Numbered from the stretch's first letter, positions 40,975 through 52,054 are shown. The stretch is 64,000 bases of DNA from Meconema thalassinum (GCA_946902985.2 OX336389.2:142961099-143025098), one strand, 5' to 3'. The notes: a model not told the origin generated them from the sequence alone. Numbers and translations are program-made.

Positions 40975-42400
40975 TGGATGTCTTGTTTCGTTAACCTCGT
41001 CGTAACTGGCTCTACCAAAATATGAATCGATATGGAATAGTTTGCCTTTAAATTAATTTATTTTTCATGTAAACATGTGGCAGAAAGATGAGGTTGGTTC
41101 TCGTGTACACCTGGGGTGTGTGATGGTCTGTACCTCGGTTTGAAACGGATAACTAAGTGGTCATGTCGACAAGAAATATTAGTTGCTCCTTATTTATTGT
41201 TTATATATTTTGTTGAGGCAACTTTAAGGGGAGCAAACCTATATGTCGTGGATTTCCATAAGAGGCCAAATGTGGTTAAATGGAGTTGTGAAGATTTGGT
41301 AAAAGGTATTATGTTCCAAAAGAGAAGTAAGTGGATTATTATATATTTCTGGGGTGCATGTATATTTGCCTGGTGCATGTTATTTATAATCTTATTGTCA
41401 TCACGGTGATAGGCTCACGTAGTTGGGAGGCTTTCAACTTGCTGTGTGGATAAAGCATTTAAATATTCGCTTCTGGATTGTTAATATAATCTTTCACTTT
41501 ATTCATGTTTAGTTTGCCTAATAGAGGTCCGTGTTAATTATGTAAAGCTTTTATTTTATTTGAGTTGGGGTTCGTATATGCTGGCATTGCGTTCGTCTTC
41601 TGTTTTTGGTAATCGGTTGTTGTGTTCTGGATAACCTTGTTATGATTGTCAGCTGTTAGATGAAAAATGTGAATCGAGGCACCATGTTTAAAAGGGTTTA
41701 ACGAATTGAGATCTAGTTCCGAGTTTGCTCAGGTTAAGAAAAGAATTATACAAGATTTAATATATTTAGGGTCTTACGACATTACCGATTGATTGACGGG
41801 TATTAAATATTATTGAAGACTGTTTTCCGACTATAACTGAATGTTGTATAATAAGGAAATGTGGAATATTGTAGGTTATTTCTCCTTCCTTATGTTATCG
41901 AGTCTACTGATAATAATTTAATGTGAATGGATATTTTGACTTAAGAGTAATATTTTGGGAGCCAATGCAAGTAAGTTGTATCCTACGTCAGGTACCACAC
42001 CTTTTCTTTTATTTATACTGCATGTAATTGTTTATGTTATGTTTATTGTAAAATTTGTTTTATGAATAGAAGTGTTATCTTTAAATATGAGTCGTGTGTA
42101 TCCTTTCTGGGTCTGGGATTCTGTAGACAGCTCTCAAGGTGGACACCGCGGGTTGTGGTTGAAAATGGCCCAGTAGCTTTCCTTCCACAGTTCTTATTTG
42201 TCGTTGTTGTCGTGTGAGCTGTTCACTTGTATCGAGAGCGTGGTTTTAAGTGTTTAACACATTTATGTCTATTTTGAGAGTTGTTCAGAATTAGGAACTA
42301 GAAGTGGTATACCAAAAATAAATTATGATCAGAGTTGTATTCTGTAAATGTTACTAATCTTTCTGTGTTCTATGTTTCATGTATACCAACCCACCTTGTA

Positions 42401-44199
42401 ATGGAAAAACGAGTTCTTCCAAACATATATTATCTGAGGAAAGATGAATTGGGGTTTGAAATCTTGATTCGTGGAAGGATTCCACAGGGAAATAGAGAAG
42501 CTGACTTGGATGTATTGAGGTCTTTACGTGATGCTCCTGTAAATATCCCACGTATTAACAGTGAATATTTGGAATTGGGTAAGTCTAGTGTCATTACATC
42601 TGTTTCAAACTTGTTAAGTGCTTGTACATCGTTGTATGGTGTTATCGATTCGTCTGAATATCAGAGAAATTAATTAAGTGGCGTGCTCTACATTGGTTAT
42701 TGAGATTGGCTGATTTGATTAATGTCTGGTCAAAAGTTGAGGACGATATTTCATTAGCAAATAAATTGTCAAGTTTGCGTGATAAGTTGGCTGTTGTTTA
42801 CGAACGTATGTTTTCTTGTGTAACCGGTGATTATAAAAGTGAATATTTGGCGTCGTCAATCGGTGGAGGTTCTGAAAATGGTGATCGGTGTGAAGTGAAT
42901 GTTGATAATAATTTGGTTGAAGATGTAGAATCTGTGTTGTCAATAGATCATTTACGAATTAGTAATCCTGCTGTTATGCAGCATCGGAATAGGTCGTCTA
43001 ATCAGCCTTCGAGAAATATGTCATGTTCAGCTAGGCCTAATATTATTGACCAGGCTAATTTAAATAATGGATACAGCTTGTCATCGAGGTCCTTATTGAT
43101 AGAAAATAGTGCGAATGCCTCAATTAATCTAACTTCTGGAATTTCTCGTTGTGTGAAGTCTGTACAAACCAGTGAAAGTTTAATTAATGTAACTGATGTT
43201 GTCGAGCATAATTTGATGAAGCATAATTTGAATTTAGGAGATTCTTCTCAAGTGTGTGACCCTGGAAATGTCATGTCAGATATCAATGTTAGATTTACTA
43301 CGTTACCCAATCCGATAGCCTTGATTTTAAAGAATTTTCACATCTGTAATGGTAAGGAGAATGATTTATTAGTGCAATTCCTTGGGAAATTTGTAGAATT
43401 AAAAGACAGTGCTGTGGTGTTTGGACTGTCCGAACGTCAAATATTTAGAATGGTGTTTCCTTGCACTTCGGGTATGCTTAGACAGATCTTAATTAATAAC
43501 ATGTCTGCTGGAGATTCATTAATTAATTTTCAAATGGAAGTTTTAAATTATTTTATTACCCCGTACACCTTGTCTGATCTTCATCGGAGCTATTTATTCA
43601 GAGGACAGAGAAAGGATGAAACTCTGAACGATTATTTTGTGGATGTTCGGTATTATGCTAAAGTATTTGCTGTCCAGTTGTCGGAGGAGCAAATCGTTGC
43701 CTCATTAGTCGAAGGAATTAACCCCATTCATAGATTGTGTTTAACCATGTGTGCTAGGCCTAAGACTTATGAGGAGTTTTATGATATGGTTCTTACTGCT
43801 GAGAAGTTTAAAAAGGCAGATGCTGTTCGCATGGCAAATTAATCGCTACTATGTTCTTCTATTCAGGGTATCTCTGGGCAAATTGGTTCTCAGCCTGTTT
43901 TTCAGTGGACGAGTGCTGTTCGGTCTGGAGGAAGACAACCTTTTCAGGGTATTAATAATGCTTTATTTCAGGGAGAGGTATGTAAGGATGTTGTTCCTGT
44001 TTCTGGTCCATACCATAATTTTCAGGAGCGTTCCAACCGGAGATATGGTGAGAGTGATACATATCAAGGTAGGCGGTGCGACTTATGTGGGTCGTATAAT
44101 CACCTTAGACGTTGGTGTGATGCCAGAATGAATCATAATTCCGGAAGATGTTGTGGTGATCTTGTACGTACTGTATTGTATTTTCAAAATTGTGTTTGA
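42401..44199 (+). pseudogene. Retrotransposon gag pseudogene, unit 7 (least damaged core)
   Basis: Carries the shared TAA at 42671 and a private 1-bp deletion near 42678 that shifts frame past it. After that, 42700-43842 is open for 380 codons, the longest gag stretch in the window. It has a CAG at 43606-43608 where every other unit has the TAG stop, so this unit keeps what is probably the ancestral Gln. It ends at a private TAA (43840) in MANSS. The zinc knuckle further on (about 44075-44116) is intact. The usual final TGA is GGA here, extending the frame to 44199. Confidence 0.83.
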
Positions 44200-44703
44200 T
44201 CTTTGGAAACCACACACATGTATGTATGTATGTATGTTCTGTATGAATTGTATGTTTGATGAGCGATGGATGGATTTGTGTGTATTGGGTATAAATGTCT
44301 CTATTTGGAATCTTCTGCATTGTATATGACCAGAGTGACTCATTGTTTTGCGTCAAGTTGGTGTATAGGCGAAAGGTTAGAATTTTCTAAATGGCTTTTG
44401 ACATTTTGTTAGTACGGAGAGGAATTTCATTTTTTGTTACAGTAATAATTTTGAATTTTCAAGATCGTGTATGACCTACATGATGCTTTGGTGCGTGTTT
44501 GTAGTAAAGTGACCTTTATTTGAATCTTCAATATTGTATACTGGTTCTGGAGGAAGGTGGTATAATTGTGCGTTAGTGTATGGTTTGGGTATGAATGTGA
44601 ATCACTAATTTGTCCTTTAATTTGGGGAGGGATTTTGTTCTTGTTTGTTGTTTTAATGGGTAAAGTTATGTTTTATTTTAAGGTTTTCAATGGTAGCCGA
44701 GTA

Positions 44704-44740
44704 TATAAATAGGGTCATTAAAATATCCTTGTTCAGCTTA
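44704..44740 (+). promoter_or_regulatory. TATA box plus initiator, unit 7
   Basis: TATAAATA at 44704-44711 and initiator A at 44735; spacing 31 bp. Confidence 0.65.
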
Positions 44741-45632
44741 AGATCCTAACGTATATGGAGGTATGGGACTCAAATATTAGGTGGCATAAGCTTAATATGT
44801 ATTTAATGGTAAGTATTTACTAAACATTCCGAAATAGTTTCTCCGAGTAGTGACCATCTGCACTTATTATTGCTTGTTGAACTGAGGAAGTAGGTACTTA
44901 CAGGTGAGTTGTGTGTGTCATGAGGTTAATGTGTTAATGGTCGTTGTTTCGTTGAAGTGAATTTGTTGAAATTCTCATCCGAGACTGCATAAAGGTAATT
45001 GATTATTTAAAGGATATTTGTGGTAATATATCCTTGTTCAGCTAAAGATCCTAACGTATATGGAGGTATGGGACTCAAATATTAGGTGACATAAGCTGAA
45101 TATGTATTTAATGGTATGTATTTACTAAACATTCCGAAATAGTTTCTCCGAGTAATGACCTTGTGCACTTATTATTGCTTGTTGAACTGAGGAAGTAGGT
45201 ACTTACAGGTGAGTTGTGTGTTTCATGAGGTTAATTTGGTAATGGTCGTTGTTTCGTGGACGTGAATTTGTTGAAATTCTCATCCGAGACAGCATAAAGG
45301 TAATTGTTTTTTTAAAGGGTATTTTTGGTAATATATCCTTGTTCAGCTTAAGATCCTAACGTATATGGAGGTATAGGGCTCAAATATTAGGTGGCATAAG
45401 CTGAATATGTATTTAATGGTAAGTATTTACTAAACATTCCGAAATAGTTTCTCCGAGTAGTGACCTTGTGCACTTATTATTGCTTGTTGAACTGAGGAAT
45501 TAGGTTCTTACAGGTGAGTTGTGTGTGTCATGAGGTTAATGTGGTAATGGTCGTTGTTTCGTTGAAGTGAATTTGTTGAAATTCTCATCCGAGACAGCCT
45601 AAAGGTAATTATTATTTAAAAGGGTATTTGGT
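44722..45632 (+). repeat. Three 305-bp subrepeats, unit 7
   Basis: GATCC at 44752, 45057 and 45362. They match subrepeats 2-4 of unit 6 in diagnostic variants (GAGACTGCATAAAGG, then GAGTAATGACC), and all keep CAGGTGAGT. Confidence 0.93.
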
Positions 45633-46625
45633 GTAATGTGTCACGGTTTTAACGATCTCCTATTTATATTGTGGTAGAACATTTTGGGGATATTTGTGGG
45701 TAGTAACTGTTTTCTTTGGTGAATTTAGTGGTTATGCAATGATGTGTGTGTGCGAAGGTGTTGGGGTTTTCTTAGGTCTGCACGTGTGGTCTGTTGCTAC
45801 TTCATTTATTGTTGCTTTCTTGGTCTTTCCTTTTTTCTTTCTTTTTTTCCTTGTGTTTTGAATCTGTTAATGGTTTTCTTGGGTGGATTTTTCTTGCTTG
45901 TAGCCTAAATGAGTTTTTTTTGGGGGGTGGGGTACTAAACAACTCATTTTTCATCTGGGATTTGCTTGCTTCACTGTAATTGTTATCAATTTCGTTTGTC
46001 AATTCTACATTTTCTTGATTGCATTGAGTACTCATCAACACTTCTATTTGTTTATTGAAAATATGTGTAAACTTAAATATTTTGTAAAGGGTGTGGATAT
46101 TCTGAGATAGGTTTTGTGTTAGGAAAATTTCTGCCATAGTTTTGATATATGTAATGATTTTGTTTGTTTATTTGTTTAATATCAAACTTTTGTGTAAACT
46201 ATTCCATGAAAACGATACTCGCCTAGTCGAATTACACCTGCTATCATCGTTGATTCGTCTGCGTAGAAGATTTTGGATGTACTGTGAAGACTATCTGTGG
46301 CCAGGATGGTGGAACTGTCATCTGGAAGCTAAAGCGAATCTGCACTTATCCTCGGAAGAAATGATGAATTATGTATACCATGATGTATTATTGTCCGTAC
46401 AAGTTATTCTGATGTATCGTGTTACATGTAAGATGCAATTTTCTTGGCATGAAAAGGAATGTACCATTAGCTATGCTAACTTCTGCATGAACTATCATCG
46501 ACCTGTGTGTAGTCAAACCTGTGGTGGTGGATTTTGAACGAACTTGTGAAGAAGTGTTTATTTCTACCTTCTCATTTAATGCATGCCTAAAACTAAACCT
46601 GTTTTGAAGTGATGAATTTGGGTAT

Positions 46626-48220
46626 TGAAGATTGGTATTTGTGCATGTACAATTTCAGTTTGATAATTACGTTGGCTTGGTACTTTACCGGCGCCAAGTT
46701 TGAAGGGAGGGAGTATGTGACAATACTAACTCGCCTCGACCGCAAGTACACTTGATTTCGACAGCTGCATGCAGGTTCTTGGGAGTTGAGATGTGGTAGT
46801 GCTCTTTATCTACGCTAGAGTGCTGGAGCGCCTTGGTGAAGGTTGCAACTGGGTCGTGTTCGCTTGGTGGTGAAATGTGTAATCTTATGTGCGTGTAGAA
46901 TGATAGCCTTCCTTGCCAAGTTAAGATGGTTCCCTTGGTAACAACTGTTAGTATTTTTTCGATGCGATTATTATTGTGTGTTGGGACATGATCTAGAAAG
47001 GATATAACATCATGTAGTCTACGGATATTGAGTAGCTTTTGGCTGCTCAATCGGATGTCTTGCTTCGTAAACCTCGTCGTAACTGGCTCTACCAAAATAT
47101 GAATCGATATGGAATAGTTTGCCTTTAAGTTAATTTATTTTTCATGTAAACATGTGGCAGAAAGATGAGGTTGGTTCTCGTGTACACCTGGGGTGTGTGA
47201 TGGTCTGTACTTCGGTTTGAAACGGATACCTAAGTGGTCATGTCGACAAGAAATATTAGTTGCTCCTTATTTATTGTTTATATATTTTGTTGAGGCAACT
47301 TTAAGGGAAGCAAACCTATATGTCGTGGATTTCCATAAGAGGCCAAATGTGGTTAAATGGAGTTGTGAAGATTTGGTAAAAGGTATTATGCTCCAAAAGA
47401 GAAGTAAGTGGATTATTATATATTTCTGGGGTGCATGTGTATCTGCCTGGTGCATGTTATTTATAATCTTATGGTCATCACCGTGATTGGCCCACGTAGT
47501 TGGGAGGCTTTCAACTTGCTGTGTGGATAAAGCTTTTAAATATTCGTTTCTGGTTTGTTAATATAATCTTTCACTTTAACCATGTTTGACTAATAGAGGT
47601 CCGTGTTAATTATGTAAAGCTTTTATTTTATTTGAGTTGGGGTTCGTATATGCTGGCATTGCGTTCGTCTTCTGTTTTTGGATATCGGTTGTTGTGTTCT
47701 GGATAACCTTGTTATGATTGTCAGTTGTTAGATGAAAAATGTGAATCTTGGCACCATGTTTAAAAGGGTTTGACGAATTGGGATCTAGTTCCGAGTTTGC
47801 TCAGTTTAAGAAAAGAATTATACAAGATTTAATATATTTAGGGTCTTACGACATTACCTATTGATTGACGGGTATTAAATATTATTGAAGATTGTTTTCC
47901 GACTATAACTGAATGTTGTGAATGGATATTTTGACCTAAGAGGAATATTTTGGGAGCCAATGCAAGTAAGTTGTATCCTACGTCAGGTACCACACCTTTT
48001 CTTTTATTTATACTGCATGTAATTGTTTATGTTATGTTTATTATAACATTTGTTTTATGAATAGAAGTGTCAACTTAAAATATGAATCGTGTGTATCATT
48101 TCGGGGTCTGGGATTCTGTAGACAGCTCTCAAGGTAGACACCTCGGGCTGTGGTTGAAAATGGCCCAGTATCTTTCCTTCCACAGTTCGTATTTGTCGTT
48201 GTTGTCGAGTGAGCTGTTCA
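46626..48220 (+). repeat. Macrosatellite unit 8, truncated
   Basis: Follows the normal unit for about 1.6 kb and stops after GAGCTGTTCA, about 180 bp before gag would begin. It has a private 77-bp deletion at about 47917 between TGT triplets (microhomology). Confidence 0.93.
47027..47051 (+). other. Hairpin variant, unit 8
   Basis: The 3' arm is GGCTGCTCAAT instead of AGCTACTCAAT. Both A-to-G changes turn A-U pairs into G-U wobble pairs in plus-strand RNA, so the 11-bp stem is kept. Confidence 0.8.
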
Positions 48221-48264
48221 ATCATCATCATCAACACTAACTTCATCATCATCATCATCATCAT
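48221..48264. repeat. (TCA)n microsatellite at the family junction
   Basis: Two short (TCA)n runs separated by ACACTAACT, immediately after the truncated unit 8. Confidence 0.9.
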
Positions 48265-48520
48265 ATAGGCCTCATAAATTAGCAGTGAAGAATTGCATTC
48301 TAATTTCAAAAATATCAATGTTTGTAAAAAGTGTGCGATTTGCAAATACTGATGCTCTAACAGGCTGCATTTATGAGTTGTCGTCTAAACCCTTAAAACT
48401 GTTAAACATTAATTTATTTTACAGGTTTTTTTTCTGCATTCTAATTTCATAAATATCGATCATTTCGCATGGTTTTCACAAACAGTATCATCATATATAT
48501 TATTTCAGTAGTATGCATCC
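48221..48520. repeat. Second satellite family, partial higher-order unit
   Basis: Unrelated to the macrosatellite. It begins in a (TCA)n microsatellite and continues with ATAGGCCTCATAAATTAGCA and CATTCTAATTTCATAAATATC motifs that recur through the rest of the window. Confidence 0.85.
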
Positions 48521-49000
48521 CTCCTGCGGCGCCCACAAGAGACCGATCGTGAAAAATGAACATTCCAATGAAAGAAAATATACATTACCAGTGATTCATT
48601 GCACTCTAATTTCATAAATAACTATAATTTCTTCAAAAATTGACTTTTAAAGAACTGTACGAAATGTGCGATTTGCAGTTACTCTTGCTGCAGGAAGATA
48701 CGCTCCATAATTGGTGTCCACTTCACATTTTGTCCGCAGTGTCGCCTTTTTTATGTCATTTTAACATTCTAAGGTCTTTCCTTTATCATTTTGCATCGAT
48801 TTTAGAAACAGTAAATGAAAGGATTGTTTTCGTTTTCAGAATCAGTAGGCTAAATCATTGGATTGGGTACTCAAATCGTATAACCGGTGAGTGTTACTGC
48901 TGAACCTTCAATCAATGGACTCAGCACAAACATTATTTAAGCTCACAGGTCTAATGAATGGATTTATTATATTCCAGGTTTGTTAAAATATGCCGAGATA

Positions 49001-49671
49001 CAGGATTTTCTTCCATAAATTTCGGATTTTATAAGAATTGTGCTTTTTGCAAATACTGTTGCTCTAACATGCTGCAATTCTGAGTTGTCGTCTAAAACCT
49101 TAAAACATTGAACGTTATTTCTCTAACAGTTATTCTTCTATCTGATTTTCTGAATCAGCAAGTCAATGGATTGGGTACAGGTTTTTCTTCTGCATTCTAA
49201 TTCTATAAATATCGATATTTGTAAGAAGTGTGCTTTTTGCAAATACTGTTGCTCCAACATGCTGCAATTCTGAGTTGTCGTCTAAAACCTTAAAACATGA
49301 AACGTTAATTCTCTAACAGTTTATCTTCTATCTGATTTTCAGAATAAGCAAATCAATGGATTGGGTACAGGTTTTTCCTCTGCATTCTAATTCTATAAAT
49401 ATCGATTTTTCTAAGAAGTGTGCTTTTTGCGAATACTGTTGCTCTAACATGCTGCAAGTCTGAGTTGTCGTCTAAAACCTTAAAACATTGAACGTTAATT
49501 CTCTAACAGTTTTTCTTCTATCTGATTTTCAGAATCAGCAATTCAATGCATTGGGTACAAGTTTTTCTGCTGCATTCTAATTCTATAAATATCGATTTTT
49601 GTAAGAAGTGTGGTTTTTGAAAATACTGTTGCTGTATCATGCTAGAGTTGTCGTCTAGAGCCATGAAACTA
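49001..49671. repeat. 190-bp tandem monomers, unit A
   Basis: Monomer starts (CAGGTTTTTC-like) at about 49001, 49178, 49368 and 49558. The first lacks about 10 bp and the last is broken off by the (TCA)n run. Confidence 0.88.
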
Positions 49672-49714
49672 TCATCATCATCATCATCATCATCATCTTC
49701 ATCATCATCATCAT
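49672..49714. repeat. (TCA)n microsatellite, unit A
   Basis: A run of TCA with one TCT interruption, followed by ATCGGCCTCATAAATTAGCA. Confidence 0.92.
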
Positions 49715-50368
49715 ATCGGCCTCATAAATTAGCAGTGAAATATTGCATTCTAATTTCATAAATATCAATTTTTGTAAGAAGTGTGCGATTTGCCAATACT
49801 GATGCTCTAACATGCTGCAATTATGAGTTGTCGTCTAAACCCTTAAAACTATTAAATGTTAATTATTTTACAGGTTTTTCTCCTGCATTCTAATTTCATA
49901 AATATCGATCATTTCGCATGGTTTTCAGAAACAGTAAATCAATGGATTGAGTACTCTAAATCGGATAACCGGCGTGTGTTACCGCGTCTAAAACCTTAGA
50001 ACTATTAAACATTCATTCTTTTACAGGTTTTTCTTCTATCATTTTCCACGGTTTTCAGAATTACTAAATCATTTGAATGGGTACTCAAATCGTATAATTT
50101 CATAAATATCGAATAACCGATGAGTGTTATTATGATCCAATTTTCAGTGATTGCCTTCTTAAGTTACGGGACGTACAACTTGCAATTCTGACTGAAATAT
50201 ATCGAATAACCGGGGAGTGTTACGGCTAAGCTCTCAATCAATGGACCCGGCACAGAAATGGAATCAACAGTGACTAATTGCATTTCAATTTCTTAAATAT
50301 CAAAGAAAGAAACCAGCCACAGCACGCTCTCATGCTGACGCTCCACTCGGGAAAGCGAAAGCTCCCCT

Positions 50369-50560
50369 GTAGGTAACGTGCAAAGGAGTTTAGCGCTGAG
50401 CGCCTCACACAGGAACGGGGACGCTGACCTGCAGGCAGTGTGTGAAGGTGTTAAACGCTAATCGTTGCACTTAGGAACAAGAAAGCCTCACTGTAAGCCG
50501 GGCGTGAAGAAGTTTCCCAACGAGGGCTGTCCTGATAAGGGAGAAGGACGCTCCTCAGCC
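50369..50560. repeat. 62-bp repeat block, unit A
   Basis: One good copy (GTAGGTAACGTGCAAAGGAG) and about two diverged ones (GCAGGCAGTGTGTGAAGG; GTAAGCCGGGCGTGAAGAAG). The core has not expanded here. Confidence 0.75.
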
Positions 50561-51752
50561 AAGAAGTTAAAGCAGGAAATCTTGACCAAGATGCTTTCAT
50601 AAATATCGAATAACAGGTGTGTGATATGATGATCCAATTTTGAGTGATTGCCTTTAAGTTAGAGAACTAGAACTTGCAATTCTAACTGAAATGTAAACAG
50701 TGTTCTATAATCATTTGGATGAAATGAAAACATAATAACCTTTCTCCTTAAGACTCTCATTATAAACATATTGGGGAATGTGTGGTTTATGATCAAGCGA
50801 GATTTTCTTATTTCATAAATGTCTATAATTTATACGAAGTATGCGATTTTCAGATACTGCTGCTGTAGGAATATACGCTCCATAATTGCTGTCCACTTGA
50901 CATCTTAGCCGATGTGACTCCTGTTTAGTGTCATTTTAATATTCTGAGATCTTTCCTTTATCATTCTGCAAGGATTTCAGAATCATTAAATCAAAGGAAT
51001 GTGTACTCAAATCGAATAATTTCATAAATTAGCGGTGACGAATTGCATTCGAATTGCATAAATACCAATTTTAGTAAGAAGTGTGCAATTTGCAGATACT
51101 GATGCTCTAACTTGCTGTAATTATGAGTTGTCGCCTAAACCCTTAAAACTGTTAAACGTTAATTTATGTTACAGGGTTTTCTTCTGCATTCTAATTTCAT
51201 AAATATCGATCATTTCGCATGGATTTCAGAAACAGTATCATCGTATATATTATTTCTGTAGTATGCATCCCTCCTGCGGCGCTCAGAAGAGACCGATCGT
51301 GAAATATGAGCATTCAAATGAAAGAAAATATACATTACCAGTGATTAATTCACTCTTAATTTCATAAATATCTATAATTCCTTCAAAAAATGTCTTTAAA
51401 AAAACTGTACGAAGTTTGCAATTTGCAGTTACTCTTGCTGCAGGAAGATACGCTCCATAATTGGTGTCCACTTCACATTTTGGCCGCTGTGTCACCTTTT
51501 TTTTATGTCATTTTAACATCCTGATGTCTTTCCTTTATCATTTTGCATCGATTTCAGAAACAGTAAATGAAAGGAATATGTTCGTTTTCAGAATCAGTAG
51601 GCTAAATCATTGGATTGGGTACTCAAATCGTATAACCGGCGAGTGTTAGTGCTAAACTTTCAATCAATGGACTCAGCACAAACATGATTTAAGCTCATCC
51701 GTCTAAGGAATGGATTTATTATATTCCAGGTTTGTTAAAATATGCCGTGATA

Positions 51753-52054
51753 CAGAATTTTCTTCTGCATTCTAATTCCATAAATATCGATTTTGGTAAG
51801 AATTGTGCTTTTTGCTAATACTGTTGCTCTAACATGCTGCAATTCTGAGTTGTCGTCTAAAACCTTAAAACATTGAACGTTAATTCTCTAACAGTTTTTA
51901 TTCTATCTGATTTTCAGAATCAGCAAATCAATGGATTGGGTACAGGTTTTTCTTCTGCATTCTATTTCTATAAATATCGATTTTTGTAAGAAGTGTGCTT
52001 TTGCAAATACTGTTGCTGTATCATGCTAGAGTTGTCGTCTACAGCCATGAAACT
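51753..52054. repeat. 190-bp tandem monomers, unit B
   Basis: About 1.6 monomers, starting at 51753 and 51943. Confidence 0.85.

Larger units (their letters stand above)
40549..46625 (+). repeat. Macrosatellite unit 7 (6077 bp)
   Basis: The last full unit. A deletion of roughly 70 bp removes the sequence before the poly-G site near 45914, where a T-run and GGGGGGTGGGG remain. Confidence 0.95.
48521..51270. repeat. Higher-order satellite unit A (2750 bp)
   Basis: Bounded by the marker CTCCTGCGGCGC at 48521 and 51271. It contains 190-bp monomers (49001-49671), a (TCA)n run, degenerate CTAATTTCATAAATATCGAT monomers and a short 62-bp array. No gene is seen. Confidence 0.88.

Noticed and set aside
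46685..47095. 136-codon minus-strand frame in unit 8
   Set aside because: Other units have a TAG in the hairpin at this place. The unit 8 frame is open only because of the hairpin substitution, and no family resemblance was seen.
49672..49714. CRISPR-like or regularly spaced repeat array
   Set aside because: It is a simple TCA microsatellite, and the surrounding 190-bp units are contiguous tandem monomers with no unique spacers.
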